From: Paramylibacter kogurei
Lineage (GTDB): Bacteria; Pseudomonadota; Alphaproteobacteria; Rhodobacterales; Rhodobacteraceae
Direction: 5' to 3'
Length of the DNA stretch: 64,000 nt
Assembly (NCBI RefSeq): GCF_002742285.1
Contig: NZ_MDGM01000012.1
Span: 1-64,000, forward strand
Made by a program: the position numbers and the translations under genes
The notes under the pieces: generated by a model
The model's database searches: none
Seen by the model: the letters and a program-made list of their open reading frames with translations, nothing else
What the model was told of the DNA's origin: nothing
Shown: positions 8,459 through 17,513 of the stretch, in pieces
How positions within the stretch are numbered: position 1 is the first letter of the stretch
Layout of the letters: each line of letters opens with the position of its first letter

Positions 8459-8992
8459 ATGTCTCGTATTGGTAAAAAACCGGTTGAACTGCCATCAGGT
8501 GTAACTGCATCTGTTTCAGGTCAAACTGTCGAAATCAAAGGCCCAAAAGGTGTGCGCACCTTTAACGCAACTGATGACGTAACAATCACATTGGAAGACA
8601 ACGCGGTACAAGTAATGCCACGTGGTAAATCCAAACGTGCGCGTCAACAGTGGGGCATGTCACGCACACAGGTTGCCAATTTGGTAACTGGTGTGACCGA
8701 AGGCTTTAAGAAAGAGCTGGAAATTAACGGTGTTGGTTATCGTGCTGCAATGGAGGGTAAAAACCTGAAATTGGCACTTGGCCTGTCACATGATGTTATT
8801 TTCGCGGTTCCAGACACAGTGACTGTGACTGCACCAAAGCCAACTGAAATCATCGTCGAAGGTATTGATCAGCAAATCGTTGGTCAGGTTGCCGCGAAAA
8901 TCCGCGAATACCGTAAGCCAGAGCCATACAAAGGCAAAGGTATCAAATACAAAGACGAATATATCTTCCGCAAGGAAGGGAAAACCAAGTAA
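8459..8992 (+). CDS. rplF: 50S ribosomal protein L6
   Basis: 177 residues in two related alpha/beta domains; starts [15 protein letters not shown] and ends with the conserved [22 protein letters not shown]6 lies near the sarcin-ricin loop. The frame is open back to 8393 inside rpsH; the ATG at 8459 is preceded by AAGGGGG and gives the family N-terminus. rplR follows after 12 nt. Confidence 0.98.
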   Translation: MSRIGKKPVELPSGVTASVSGQTVEIKGPKGVRTFNATDDVTITLEDNAVQVMPRGKSKRARQQWGMSRTQVANLVTGVTEGFKKELEINGVGYRAAMEGKNLKLALGLSHDVIFAVPDTVTVTAPKPTEIIVEGIDQQIVGQVAAKIREYRKPEPYKGKGIKYKDEYIFRKEGKTK

Positions 8993-9004
8993 GGAGCGCA
9001 TAAT

Positions 9005-9364
9005 ATGGCTATTTCTCGAAGAACTCTGTTCCTCAAGCGCCGCATGCGCAACCGGAACAAAATGCGTAAGGTGGCTAACGGTCGCCCACGTTTGAGCGTA
9101 CACCGTTCATCTAAAAACATCAGCGTTCAATTGATCGATGATGTGAACGGCGTAACATTGGCATCCGCATCCAGCCTTGAAAAAGGTTTGGGCGTTGTTG
9201 GCAAAAACAATGTTGAAGCATCCGCAAAAGTGGGTTCTGCAATTGCAGAACGTGCGAAAAAAGCAGGTGTTGAAGAGTGTTATTTCGACCGTGGTGGTTT
9301 CATCTTCCACGGCAAAGTGAAAGCACTTGCAGACGCAGCCCGCGAAGGCGGTCTGAAATTCTAA
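9005..9364 (+). CDS. rplR: 50S ribosomal protein L18
   Basis: 119 residues. L18 binds 5S rRNA together with L5. Starts [20 protein letters not shown] with the usual basic N-terminus; [20 protein letters not shown] and the [26 protein letters not shown] end are diagnostic. It is followed by an unusually structured 99-nt gap containing a perfect 8-bp hairpin before rpsE. Confidence 0.98.
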   Translation: MAISRRTLFLKRRMRNRNKMRKVANGRPRLSVHRSSKNISVQLIDDVNGVTLASASSLEKGLGVVGKNNVEASAKVGSAIAERAKKAGVEECYFDRGGFIFHGKVKALADAAREGGLKF

Positions 9365-9370
9365 AATTGC

Positions 9371-9391
9371 AGGAGGGCGTTCTGCCCTCCT
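9371..9391 (+). other. perfect hairpin in the rplR-rpsE gap
   Basis: AGGAGGGC (9371-9378) pairs perfectly with GCCCTCCT (9384-9391) around a GTTCT loop, starting 6 nt after the rplR stop. No T-run follows, so it is more likely an RNA-processing or stability element than a terminator. Confidence 0.5.
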
Positions 9392-9463
9392 CGATGATCC
9401 GGGGGATGTTTTATCCCACTTGGATTGACATTAACGGGCAATGCCCAATCTTAGGAGGCCGCA

Positions 9464-10009
9464 ATGGCTAGAGAAGATAACCGTGGTGGACGTCGCGAAC
9501 GCGATGAAGCACCTGAATTTGCAGATCGTCTGGTTGCGATCAACCGTGTGTCCAAAACAGTAAAAGGCGGTAAGCGCTTTGGTTTTGCGGCATTGGTTGT
9601 TGTTGGCGATCAAAAAGGCCGTGTTGGTTTCGGTAAAGGCAAAGCGAAAGAGGTTCCAGAAGCCATTCGCAAAGCTACCGAACAAGCAAAACGCCAAATG
9701 ATCCGCGTTCCATTGCGTGAAGGTCGTACATTGCACCACGACGTAAATGGTCGTCACGGCGCAGGTAAAGTTGTGATGCGCACAGCACCACAAGGTACTG
9801 GTATCATCGCAGGTGGTCCAATGCGTGCCGTTTTCGAAATGCTTGGCGTACAAGACGTTGTTGCGAAATCAATTGGGTCACAAAACCCATATAACATGAT
9901 CCGCGCAACAATGGACGGTCTGACCAAAGAAGCATCACCACGCAATGTTGCACAGCGTCGCGGCAAGAAGGTCTCTGACATTCTGCCTAAAGAAGCTGCG
10001 GAGGCTTAA
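9464..10009 (+). CDS. rpsE: 30S ribosomal protein S5
   Basis: 181 residues. S5 lines the mRNA entry channel with S3 and S4 and influences decoding fidelity. A charged N-terminus ([19 protein letters not shown]) precedes the S5 dsRBD-like domain [26 protein letters not shown], then the C-terminal domain with [15 protein letters not shown] and the [13 protein letters not shown] segment. Good AGGAGG ribosome-binding site. rpmD follows after 3 nt. Confidence 0.98.
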   Translation: MAREDNRGGRRERDEAPEFADRLVAINRVSKTVKGGKRFGFAALVVVGDQKGRVGFGKGKAKEVPEAIRKATEQAKRQMIRVPLREGRTLHHDVNGRHGAGKVVMRTAPQGTGIIAGGPMRAVFEMLGVQDVVAKSIGSQNPYNMIRATMDGLTKEASPRNVAQRRGKKVSDILPKEAAEA

Positions 10010-10012
10010 ACC

Positions 10013-10201
10013 ATGGCAAAAACGATTGTTGTAAAACAGATTGGTTCACCAATCCGTCGCCCAGCCAAACAGCGTCAAACGCTGATCGGTCTTGGCCTAA
10101 ACAAAATGCACAAAACACGCGAGTTGGAAGATACACCAGCAGTACGCGGCATGGTGCGCAAAGTTTCCCACATGGTGGAGATCATCGAAGAGAAGGGTTA
10201 G
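10013..10201 (+). CDS. rpmD: 50S ribosomal protein L30
   Basis: 62 residues, starting [24 protein letters not shown] and containing [23 protein letters not shown]30 is a small peripheral 50S protein. In the usual spc operon rplO follows directly; here the stop is followed at once by two tandem hairpins and then a strong terminator, and rplO lies 1.9 kb away. Confidence 0.97.
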   Translation: MAKTIVVKQIGSPIRRPAKQRQTLIGLGLNKMHKTRELEDTPAVRGMVRKVSHMVEIIEEKG

Positions 10202-10205
10202 CAAC

Positions 10206-10259
10206 GGTTTTTGCCGCAAGGCAAAATACCGGACAGTTTTTGCCGTTAGGCAAAATACC
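10206..10259 (+). repeat. two tandem hairpin repeats after rpmD
   Basis: Two near-identical copies spaced 29 nt apart: TTTTTGCC-GCAA-GGCAAAA-TACC (stem 10206-10215 with 10220-10230) and TTTTTGCC-GTTA-GGCAAAA-TACC (10236-10244 with 10249-10258). Each forms an 8-10 bp stem with one bulged T. The loops differ while the stems are identical, consistent with selection on the structure or recent duplication. Confidence 0.75.
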
Positions 10260-10285
10260 TTACCTTACTTTGAGTTTAAAATTAG

Positions 10286-10317
10286 AACGCCTCGTAGGAA
10301 ACTGCGGGGCGTTTTTT
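10286..10317 (+). terminator. intrinsic terminator of the rpmC-rpmD block
   Basis: AACGCCTCG (10286-10294) pairs with CGGGGCGTT (10305-10313), one G-T pair, followed by T6 (10312-10317). Confidence 0.85.
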
Positions 10318-10372
10318 ATTTTGCGGGTGAAAATTGTATTTTGATCTCGCTTGATTGGCGAGTTAAGTTCCG

Positions 10373-10397
10373 TTAACCTTTATTAATATTAGGTTAA
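10373..10397 (+). promoter_or_regulatory. inverted repeat / CtrA-like site before the small peptide gene
   Basis: TTAACCT (10373-10379) and AGGTTAA (10391-10397) are perfect arms of an inverted repeat. Within it 10383-10397 reads TTAA-N7-TTAA, the spacing of a CtrA box. The region is AT-rich, so chance matches are easier. It lies about 30 nt before the start codon. Confidence 0.4.
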
Positions 10398-10428
10398 ATA
10401 TATACTTATATTCATTTAGGAAATTCTC

Positions 10429-10611
10429 ATGAAACTGGTACTTACACTCGCGTTATCATTGAATCTTTTAGTAATGACACCTTTTGCATCCGCTCAACAA
10501 TTAGGGCTAAATTCCTTTTCAAATGAGACTGGTCATAGTGGTGGATGCCGAAAGTCATCACCTAAAGGGCAATGTTGTCATGCGGGTTCAAAGCCCCTGC
10601 ACTGTCATTAA
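10429..10611 (+). CDS. small secreted Cys/His-rich peptide
   Basis: 60 residues with a TTAGGAAAT ribosome-binding region and a clear signal peptide (MKLVLTLALSLNLLVMTPFASA-QQ), leaving a mature peptide of about 38 residues. The last 25 residues are a compact Cys/His motif, GHSGGCRKSSPKGQCCHAG followed by KPLHCH: four cysteines and four histidines, with a lysine/proline stretch between them. This could bind a metal or form two disulfides in the periplasm. I do not recognise a named family. It lies in the gap that splits rpmD from rplO, behind a terminator, with its own AT-rich upstream region. The signal peptide and motif make it unlikely to be a chance frame. Confidence 0.75.
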   Translation: MKLVLTLALSLNLLVMTPFASAQQLGLNSFSNETGHSGGCRKSSPKGQCCHAGSKPLHCH

Positions 10612-10748
10612 TTTTGCTCTAAATAGCTGATTTTAAAGTTGGAATGTATAAAGTGGGGAATTGATTTGTAATTCCGTACATCTCATGGGGAGGGCGCTAT
10701 CGCAACCACCCCGAAGTCCTGATGTTGCAATTTAAATGCACCGCCTAT

Positions 10749-11624
10749 CTACCCCACCGCATTTTTTCGCGTTGCCAGATAGACGCCCACCGCTGCGATC
10801 ACCATGCCAAGCCAGCCAATGGGTGGAAGGATTTCGCCAAGGCCGATCCATGCCATCAGGGCGGCGATGGGCGGGACGAGGAACATCAGCGAGCTTACCG
10901 CGCTGACGTCACCTGCGCGGATCATGGCGAGCAGCAATCCAATGGCAAGGATCGAGTTGCACAACACCAGATAAGCCACCGCAATGCCAAATTCCCAATT
11001 CCAATCGATATGCATTGTGTCGAGCGTCAACATGAATGGCAAAACCCCGATAAAGCCTGCGCCATATCCGATCATGTTTTGCGTAATCGGGTGATGCGAG
11101 CGCCCAAAGCGTTTTTCCCAAAGCGATGCAATGGTCATGCCAAGCAACCCCATGATCATAAAGAAATAGCCGATCAACCCAGCGCCAGCGACCTCGGTTC
11201 GTGAATTGATTACGATTGCCGTGCCGACCAATCCGATGATCAGACCAATCCAGCGGCGCATGCCAACGGGTTCACCCGTCCAACGCGGGGCGATCAATGC
11301 AACCAACACGGGCTGAAATGACATGACAAGTGCCACGGTTCCCGCCGCCACGCCCACGCGAAACGCCAGCCAGCAAAATCCGAAATACACGGTTTGGATT
11401 AAAAAACCGACGATGGCCAAATGCATCCAATCGGCACGGCGTTCGGGCAGGGGCGGGCGGATGATAAAAAACAGCGGGATCATAATGGCCAAGACACAAC
11501 CGTATCGCAGCGCAAGCAGCGTCATCGGTTCGGCAGATTCCAGCGCGATTTTCGCAACGGTATAGCCACCAGACCAGAGCAGCAGAAAAATAACAGGGGC
11601 AAAGACCAACCAGCGTGGGGACAT
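10749..11624 (-). CDS. EamA/DMT-superfamily permease
   Basis: 291 residues, strongly hydrophobic with about ten predicted membrane helices arranged as two EamA repeats (residues ~5-140 and ~155-285). Conserved family sequence is visible in the first repeat (SGGYTVAKIALESAEPMTLLALRYG) and in the second (ALMAWIGLGEILPPIGWLGMVI). Members export amino acids, metabolites or drugs in the inner membrane; the substrate cannot be told. The ATG has AAGG 7 nt upstream. It is transcribed against the ribosomal genes, inside the rpmD-rplO gap, and has no obvious partner. Confidence 0.88.
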   Translation of the reverse strand: MSPRWLVFAPVIFLLLWSGGYTVAKIALESAEPMTLLALRYGCVLAIMIPLFFIIRPPLPERRADWMHLAIVGFLIQTVYFGFCWLAFRVGVAAGTVALVMSFQPVLVALIAPRWTGEPVGMRRWIGLIIGLVGTAIVINSRTEVAGAGLIGYFFMIMGLLGMTIASLWEKRFGRSHHPITQNMIGYGAGFIGVLPFMLTLDTMHIDWNWEFGIAVAYLVLCNSILAIGLLLAMIRAGDVSAVSSLMFLVPPIAALMAWIGLGEILPPIGWLGMVIAAVGVYLATRKNAVG

Positions 11625-12133
11625 ATTGAAACCTTAAATCAATTTATCGCCACGCTAGCGAAAATTGCCCCAAGGCAAAGCGGTTTATGACGGTTTTTGA
11701 AAGAATAAACCAAGGCGCGGGTTTTGCGCCACGCAAAGCGCCCGCCAATGTGGGGTACATTGGCAGGGGATAGCGATTATTGTCATCGTTATGGTAATTG
11801 GCGGGCCCGCCGTTGCGGTGTTGCCGTACAGGGGAGAAATCCTGAACCGTGTGCGCCGGGGCTTTAATCCGGTGCACAGATGATCGTATCGGTTATGGCG
11901 TATTGCACGTTTGTTAAGCGTGCAAAGGTTTACCACAGTGAGCTCAAGGATTGTTATACGCACCATCGGTTGCGATTTAGTTAAACTTGCGTGCGCTGTT
12001 GGGTCTTGAAACCCGATGCATTGGCGCGTATACGCCCCAAGTGGTTCTGGATTACCAGAATCAATTTTGTGAAACGCCGTGTTTGCCCCTTTGTCGCTAA
12101 TCGGGGGTAGTTCCGGCAAAAGGAGATAGCGAC
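11625..12133. other. gene-free region upstream of rplO
   Basis: About 510 nt without a convincing gene. It contains a 12-bp palindrome GGCGGGCCCGCC (11800-11811) and a stable hairpin TTGCACGTTT-GTT-AAGCGTGCAA (11903-11925, one G-T pair), about 210 nt before rplO. It must contain the promoter of the divergent DMT permease near 11630 and probably that of the rplO-secY-adk block; I cannot pinpoint either. An AAAGGAG ribosome-binding site lies before rplO. Confidence 0.6.
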
Positions 12134-12619
12134 ATGAAACTGAATCAGCTTTCAGATAACAAAGGTGCCAACAAAAAACGCAAGCGCATTGGCCGTGGAC
12201 CAGGTTCTGGTACAGGTAAAATGGGTGGTCGTGGTATCAAAGGCCAAAAATCACGTTCAGGTGTATCATTGAACGGTTACGAAGGCGGTCAAATGCCATT
12301 GTATATGCGTCTTCCAAAGCGCGGCTTTAACAACATCAACGCCAAAACACATGCTGTTGTGAACCTTGGTCTGTTGCAAAAATTTATCGACGAGAAAAAA
12401 CTGGACGCGAAAAAGCCAATTACAGAGGCTGTATTGGTTGAATCAGGTTTGGTTCGTCGCGTGAAAGACGGCGTTCGTATCCTTGCCAAAGGCGAGTTGA
12501 AAGCGAAGCTGGACATCACAGTTTCCGGTGCTTCTAAATCAGCAATCGCTGCTGTTGAAAAAGCTGGCGGTAAACTGACAGTAACAACTGCGCCAAAAGC
12601 GGAAGCAGCGGCGGAATAA
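12134..12619 (+). CDS. rplO: 50S ribosomal protein L15
   Basis: 161 residues. L15 is a late-assembly 23S rRNA-binding protein. It opens [29 protein letters not shown], the typical Gly/Arg-rich extension, and holds [16 protein letters not shown] and a C-terminal [16 protein letters not shown] domain. It begins the third ribosomal block and is followed after 105 nt by secY, as in the normal spc operon. Confidence 0.98.
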   Translation: MKLNQLSDNKGANKKRKRIGRGPGSGTGKMGGRGIKGQKSRSGVSLNGYEGGQMPLYMRLPKRGFNNINAKTHAVVNLGLLQKFIDEKKLDAKKPITEAVLVESGLVRRVKDGVRILAKGELKAKLDITVSGASKSAIAAVEKAGGKLTVTTAPKAEAAAE

Positions 12620-12724
12620 CACTTGTAGGTCGCGCCGTCGCGACTTACATTTCAAACAGTTTCTTGCGTCGCGGTATCTGGAAACAGGATATCGCGACGT
12701 TTGTTTTTGAAAGGTTTACTAAAC

Positions 12725-14089
12725 ATGGCTTCAGCCGCAGAACAAATGGCATCCAACCTAAGCTGGGGTGCATTTGGTAAAGCAAAAGAATTGCAACAAC
12801 GCATTCTTTTCGCACTTGGTCTGTTAATCGTGTACCGCATTGGTACATTCATCCCTGTTCCTGGCATCGACGCAGAAGCGTTGCGCCAATTCGTTGAACA
12901 GGCGCAAACAGGCGTTGGCGGCATTTTGAACATGTTCTCTGGCGGTGCGATTGGCCGTATGGCGATCTTTGCGCTGGGAATCATGCCTTATATTTCGGCT
13001 TCGATCATTGTTCAGTTGATGACGGCGATGGTGCCGCAATTGGAGCAGTTGAAAAAAGAAGGCGAACAAGGGCGCAAGAAAATCAACCAATACACCCGTT
13101 ATGGTACGGTTTTATTGGCGTTCTTTCAGGCTTATGGCCTGTCCAAGGGGATCGAGGCCAGCGATCTGGCGCATTCACCCGGTTTCCTGACATTCCAATT
13201 GCCATGTATCATCACATTGGTGGGCGGTACGATGTTCCTGATGTGGCTGGGTGAACAAATCACCGCACGCGGCATTGGTAACGGTATTTCGTTGATTATT
13301 TTCGTGGGTATCGTTGCCGAATTGCCTGCGGCCTTGGCTCAGTTTTTCGTGCAAGGGCGTTCAGGCGCATTGTCACCAGCGGTGATTATTGGCGTGATGG
13401 TTATGATCGTGGCCGTGATTGCGTTTATCGTGTTTATGGAACGTGCATTGCGCAAGATCCACATCCAATACCCCAAACGCCAAGTGGGCATGAAGGTTTA
13501 TGGTGGTGAATCAAGCCATCTGCCGATCAAATTGAACCCCGCGGGCGTGATCCCACCGATCTTTGCCTCTGCATTGTTGTTGTTGCCCACAACCGTTTCG
13601 ACGTTTTCTGGCACGCAAACATCACCGTTCATGAACACTTTGTTGGCCTATATGGGCCCGGGGCAACCATTGTATTTGGTGTTCTTTGTTTTGATGATCG
13701 TGTTCTTTAGCTATTTTTACACCGCGAACGTATCATTCAAATCGGATGAGGTTGCGGATAACCTGAAAAAGCAAAATGGTTTTGTGCCAGGGATTCGCCC
13801 CGGTGCGAAAACACAGGAATATTTGGACTATGTAACCACACGTATTTTGGTTCTGGGTTCGGCTTATCTGTCTTTCGTGTGCTTGTTGCCCGAAATTTTG
13901 CGTAGTCAGCTGGCGATTCCATTCTACTTTGGTGGTACTTCGCTACTAATTGTGGTGAGTGTGACAATGGATACCATTAACCAAGTGCAGTCACATCTGC
14001 TAGCACATCAATACGAAGGCTTGATCGAGCGTTCGAAATTGACGGGCAAGAACCGTGCAAAGGCACGCCGCAGAAAGCCACGTCGCTAG
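12725..14089 (+). CDS. secY: preprotein translocase subunit SecY
   Basis: 454 residues with ten transmembrane helices; forms the inner-membrane protein-conducting channel with SecE and SecG. Recognisable family sequence: [13 protein letters not shown] near residue 38, [32 protein letters not shown] and the cytosolic loop [13 protein letters not shown]. The start [19 protein letters not shown] at 12725 fits the family; the frame continues upstream to 12701 (MFLKGLLN) but that overlaps the ribosome-binding AAAGG. It is followed by adk after 19 nt. Confidence 0.98.
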   Translation: MASAAEQMASNLSWGAFGKAKELQQRILFALGLLIVYRIGTFIPVPGIDAEALRQFVEQAQTGVGGILNMFSGGAIGRMAIFALGIMPYISASIIVQLMTAMVPQLEQLKKEGEQGRKKINQYTRYGTVLLAFFQAYGLSKGIEASDLAHSPGFLTFQLPCIITLVGGTMFLMWLGEQITARGIGNGISLIIFVGIVAELPAALAQFFVQGRSGALSPAVIIGVMVMIVAVIAFIVFMERALRKIHIQYPKRQVGMKVYGGESSHLPIKLNPAGVIPPIFASALLLLPTTVSTFSGTQTSPFMNTLLAYMGPGQPLYLVFFVLMIVFFSYFYTANVSFKSDEVADNLKKQNGFVPGIRPGAKTQEYLDYVTTRILVLGSAYLSFVCLLPEILRSQLAIPFYFGGTSLLIVVSVTMDTINQVQSHLLAHQYEGLIERSKLTGKNRAKARRRKPRR

Positions 14090-14108
14090 TTTGGGAGGGC
14101 TCGCGCCA

Positions 14109-14696
14109 ATGAACATTATTCTTTTAGGCCCACCGGGCGCAGGTAAAGGCACACAAGCAGAACGTTTGGTTGCCGAACGTGGCATGGTGCAATTATCCAC
14201 CGGTGATATGCTACGCGCCGCGAAATCATCAGGCACCGAAATGGGCAAGATGGTTGCAGGCGTGATGGAACGCGGTGAATTGGTTACGGATGAAATCGTG
14301 ATCGGTTTGATCGAAGAAAAGCTCACTGGCGGCGACGCGGGCAATGGTTTCATTTTCGATGGGTTCCCACGCACATTGGCACAGGCCGATGCATTGGGTG
14401 ATTTGTTGGACCGTGTTGGGCAAAAGCTGGACACCGTTATTCAGTTGCAAGTGAATGATGATATTTTGGTCGAGCGTATCGTTGGACGTGCGCAAGAGGC
14501 CATCGCCGCTGGCAAAGAAGCACGCGCCGATGACAATGAAGAAGCGTTGAAAATTCGCTTGATGGCCTATTACAAGGATACGTCGCCATTGTTGGGCTAT
14601 TACTATGCCAAAGGTCTGTTGCAACAGGTTGACGGGCTTGGCACCATTGACGGCGTTGCATCAGATATTGCCAAAGCAATGGATGCGGTATCTTAA
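14109..14696 (+). CDS. adk: adenylate kinase, short (LID-less) form
   Basis: 195 residues, against about 215 for the long bacterial form. The P-loop [10 protein letters not shown] is at residues 7-16, the AMP-binding TGDMLRA and DGFPRT are present. The LID segment that normally follows the first part of the core is reduced to [20 protein letters not shown], with no zinc cysteines. Catalyses ATP + AMP = 2 ADP in the cytosol. The ATG at 14109 gives the family N-terminus [10 protein letters not shown]; the frame extends back into secY. Position between secY and rpsM is normal. A 7-bp hairpin (14695-14713) overlaps the stop. Confidence 0.95.
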   Translation: MNIILLGPPGAGKGTQAERLVAERGMVQLSTGDMLRAAKSSGTEMGKMVAGVMERGELVTDEIVIGLIEEKLTGGDAGNGFIFDGFPRTLAQADALGDLLDRVGQKLDTVIQLQVNDDILVERIVGRAQEAIAAGKEARADDNEEALKIRLMAYYKDTSPLLGYYYAKGLLQQVDGLGTIDGVASDIAKAMDAVS

Positions 14697-14713
14697 GGGG
14701 TTATTTACCCCTT
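14695..14713 (+). other. hairpin overlapping the adk stop codon
   Basis: AAGGGGT (14695-14701) pairs perfectly with ACCCCTT (14707-14713) around a 5-nt loop. It lacks a T-run, but a promoter-like pair follows at once, so it may mark an internal boundary in the operon. Confidence 0.45.
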
Positions 14714-14719
14714 GTGCAC

Positions 14720-14748
14720 TTGACGTTTTTGCCAATTTCCCATATGGC
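14720..14748 (+). promoter_or_regulatory. putative sigma-70 promoter for rpsM-rpsK-rpoA-rplQ
   Basis: TTGACG (14720-14725), a 17-nt spacer, then TATGGC (14743-14748). It lies in the 215-nt adk-rpsM gap, about 165 nt before rpsM. Confidence 0.45.
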
Positions 14749-14911
14749 ACACACTTCTAGGCCAAAACCCCTGTGGTTTTCCTGAAAACTGGCGAATCGC
14801 CAAAGTGTCAGGGTGGCGTAGAAACCTAAATCAGCCCAGCGCAAATCGCTGGGCTTCGTTGTGAAAATAGGTTCTGGAGATACGGAACCGCAACCTTGAA
14901 GGATAAACGAC

Positions 14912-15280
14912 TTGGCACGTATTGCTGGCGTTAACTTGCCCACACATAAACGGGTTCCAATTGCCCTCACATATATCACAGGTATCGGCCACACATCTGC
15001 GGCGAAAATCTGTGAAGATGTAAAAATTGACGTAACACGTCGCGTAAACGAATTGTCGGACGCCGAAGTTTTGGCCGTTCGCGAATATATCGACGCGAAT
15101 TTTGACGTAGAGGGCGACCTTCGCCGCGAAGTATCCATGAACATCAAACGCTTGATGGATTTGGGTTGCTACCGTGGTTTGCGTCACCGTCGCGGATTGC
15201 CGGTTCGTGGTCAGCGCACCCACACAAATGCACGTACACGCAAAGGCCCTGCAAAGGCCATTGCTGGTAAGAAGAAATAA
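14912..15280 (+). CDS. rpsM: 30S ribosomal protein S13 (TTG start)
   Basis: 122 residues. S13 lies in the 30S head and contacts the P-site tRNA and L5. The family N-terminus (M)[13 protein letters not shown] can only be obtained by starting at the TTG at 14912, which has AAGGATAAACGAC just upstream; no in-frame ATG exists nearby. The conserved [23 protein letters not shown] segment is near residues 90-113. rpsK follows after 14 nt. Confidence 0.96.
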   Translation: MARIAGVNLPTHKRVPIALTYITGIGHTSAAKICEDVKIDVTRRVNELSDAEVLAVREYIDANFDVEGDLRREVSMNIKRLMDLGCYRGLRHRRGLPVRGQRTHTNARTRKGPAKAIAGKKK

Positions 15281-15294
15281 GGGGAGCTGATAAC

Positions 15295-15681
15295 ATGGCA
15301 CGTGAAACACGTACGAAGCGTAAAGATCGCAAAAACATCACATCTGGTGTTGCGCATGTAAACTCTTCTTTCAACAACACAAAAATCTTGATCGCCGATG
15401 CGCAAGGCAACGCCATTTCATGGTCGTCTGCTGGCACAATGGGTTTCAAAGGTTCACGTAAATCAACACCTTATGCGGCGCAGATGGCTGCTGAAGATGC
15501 TGGTAAAAAAGCACAAGAACACGGCATGAAAACTTTGGAAGTTGAAGTTCAAGGCCCCGGTTCTGGTCGTGAATCAGCATTGCGCGCGTTGGCGGCAATT
15601 GGTTTGAACATCACATCAATTCGTGACGTTACACCAATGGCGCACAACGGCTGTCGCCCACCAAAGCGTCGTCGCGTTTAA
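15295..15681 (+). CDS. rpsK: 30S ribosomal protein S11
   Basis: 128 residues. S11 lies on the platform of the 30S subunit near the E site. Opens [22 protein letters not shown] and holds [42 protein letters not shown] and the end [17 protein letters not shown] sequence ([13 protein letters not shown]). GGGGAG ribosome-binding site. No rpsD follows; the next gene is rpoA, as usual in alphaproteobacteria. Confidence 0.98.
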   Translation: MARETRTKRKDRKNITSGVAHVNSSFNNTKILIADAQGNAISWSSAGTMGFKGSRKSTPYAAQMAAEDAGKKAQEHGMKTLEVEVQGPGSGRESALRALAAIGLNITSIRDVTPMAHNGCRPPKRRRV

Positions 15682-15783
15682 TTATTATTGGCCGGTCCCT
15701 GTTCGGGGCTGGCCCTTCCGTCATTTCAACCTCGAGCGTTCACTGGTTCGGATCCATACCAGCGAACAAGAATGGAGGCCCAT

Positions 15784-16800
15784 ATGATCCATAAGAATTG
15801 GCAAGAGCTTATTCGTCCAACACAGTTGGAAATCAAGCCAGGCAATGACCCGTTGCGTCAAGCTGTTGTAACAGCTGAACCGCTGGAACGTGGTTTTGGT
15901 CTGACACTTGGTAACGCGCTGCGTCGCGTTTTGTTGTCATCTTTGCAAGGTGCGGCAATCACATCTGTGCAAATCGACAATGTTCTGCATGAATTTTCAT
16001 CTGTTGCGGGCGTTCGCGAAGACGTAACAGACATCGTTTTGAACCTAAAAGGCGTTGCCATCGGCATGGAAGTCGAAGGTCCAAAGCGTTTGGCGATTTC
16101 TGCCAAAGGTCCTGGTGTTGTTACCGCAGGTGACATTTCAGAAACCGCAGGCATCGAAATTTTGAACAAAGAACACGTGATCTGTCACCTTGATGATGGC
16201 GCGAACTTGTTCATGGAATTGACCGTTGAAACGGGCAAAGGTTATGTCGCCGCTGACAAAAACCGCCCAGAAGATGCGCCAATTGGTTTGATCCCAATTG
16301 ATGCGTTGTTTTCACCTGTTGTGAAGGTCTCTTATGACGTTCAGCCAACACGTGAAGGTCAGGTTTTGGATTATGACAAGCTGACCATGAAAGTGGAAAC
16401 AGACGGGTCTGTATCACCAGAAGACGCAATCGCGTTTTCTGCGCGTATTTTGCAAGACCAGTTGTCTGTGTTCGTGAATTTCGACGAACCAGAAGCCGCA
16501 ACACGCCAAGACGAAGAAGACGAGTTGGAATTCAACCCACTATTGTTGAAGAAAGTGGACGAATTGGAACTGTCTGTACGTTCTGCAAACTGCCTGAAAA
16601 ACGACAACATCGTTTACATTGGCGATTTGATCCAAAAAACAGAGGCAGAAATGCTTCGCACGCCGAACTTTGGCCGCAAATCTTTGAACGAAATCAAAGA
16701 AGTGCTGACAGGTATGGGCTTGCACCTTGGTATGGATATCGTGGATTGGCCACCGGACAATATCGAAGAGCTGGCCAAGAAATTCGAAGACCAGTTTTAA
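15784..16800 (+). CDS. rpoA: DNA-directed RNA polymerase subunit alpha
   Basis: 338 residues: N-terminal dimerisation domain (residues ~1-230, with [26 protein letters not shown]) and C-terminal domain (~250-338, with [23 protein letters not shown] and [12 protein letters not shown]) that contacts UP elements and activators. The ATG at 15784 gives the family start [17 protein letters not shown] and has GGAGG upstream; the frame is open to 15688 but the added residues are not conserved. A GC-rich hairpin (16810-16827, GCGGGC/GCCCGC) follows the stop. Confidence 0.98.
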   Translation: MIHKNWQELIRPTQLEIKPGNDPLRQAVVTAEPLERGFGLTLGNALRRVLLSSLQGAAITSVQIDNVLHEFSSVAGVREDVTDIVLNLKGVAIGMEVEGPKRLAISAKGPGVVTAGDISETAGIEILNKEHVICHLDDGANLFMELTVETGKGYVAADKNRPEDAPIGLIPIDALFSPVVKVSYDVQPTREGQVLDYDKLTMKVETDGSVSPEDAIAFSARILQDQLSVFVNFDEPEAATRQDEEDELEFNPLLLKKVDELELSVRSANCLKNDNIVYIGDLIQKTEAEMLRTPNFGRKSLNEIKEVLTGMGLHLGMDIVDWPPDNIEELAKKFEDQF

Positions 16801-16995
16801 TGAATTCGGGCGGGCTTTCGGGCCCGCTCAACCCATCGGGATGCAACGACATCTTGGTGTAAAAATGCCCACGCATGGTGGGGAACATGACGGGATTGGC
16901 AACATGACTGTCTCGGGCAATAACGCCCCAAGGAGTGTGAGACCCACGCAGGCTCGCCAGACAAAGTAAAACGAGACGAAAGAAGGATATATATC

Positions 16996-17412
16996 ATGCG
17001 TCACGCAAGAGGCTATCGCCGCCTAAACCGCACACACGAACACCGTAAAGCGTTGTTCGCGAATATGGCTGGCTCTTTGATTGAACACGAGCAAATCAAA
17101 ACGACTTTGCCAAAAGCAAAAGAATTGCGCCCAATCATCGAAAAAATGATCACATTGGCAAAACGCGGCGATTTGCACGCGCGTCGTCAAGCAGCATCAA
17201 AATTGAAACAAGAAGCATATGTTGCGAAATTGTTCGAAGTTTTGGGCCCACGTTACAAAGACCGCAGCGGTGGTTATGTGCGCGTATTGAAGGCTGGTTT
17301 CCGTTACGGCGACATGGCACCAATGGCGATTATCGAATTTGTTGACCGCGACGTAAACGCAAAAGGCGCTGGCGACAAAGCCCGCGTTGCAGCGGAAGAA
17401 ATCGAAGAATAA
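16996..17412 (+). CDS. rplQ: 50S ribosomal protein L17
   Basis: 138 residues. Starts [24 protein letters not shown], with [17 protein letters not shown] sequence ([25 protein letters not shown]) and the [23 protein letters not shown] end. L17 helps form the exit-tunnel rim. It closes the ribosomal cluster; a 196-nt gap separates it from rpoA and a strong terminator lies 36 nt downstream. Confidence 0.98.
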   Translation: MRHARGYRRLNRTHEHRKALFANMAGSLIEHEQIKTTLPKAKELRPIIEKMITLAKRGDLHARRQAASKLKQEAYVAKLFEVLGPRYKDRSGGYVRVLKAGFRYGDMAPMAIIEFVDRDVNAKGAGDKARVAAEEIEE

Positions 17413-17444
17413 GACCGAAAACGTACGTTTACGTTACGGTAACT

Positions 17445-17475
17445 AAAAAAAGGCTCCGATTCTCGGGGCCTTTTG
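17445..17475. terminator. bidirectional intrinsic terminator after rplQ
   Basis: AAAAGGCTCCGA (17448-17459) pairs with TCGGGGCCTTTT (17463-17474), 12 bp with one G-T pair and a 3-nt loop. On the plus strand it ends in TTTT; on the minus strand the stem is followed by T7 (plus-strand A-run 17445-17451), so it can stop transcription from both sides. Confidence 0.85.
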
Positions 17476-17513
17476 CATTTGGTGAATATTAAACCTGGCG
17501 CAAAATTACGACG

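Noticed and set aside
10722..11204. 160-codon plus-strand frame over the DMT permease gene
   Set aside because: Reads as His/Cys/Arg-rich noise complementary to a clear membrane protein.
11685..12119. 144-codon minus-strand frame upstream of rplO
   Set aside because: Composition is Pro/Thr/Arg/Cys-rich without domain character, and it lies in a region with palindromes; judged non-coding.
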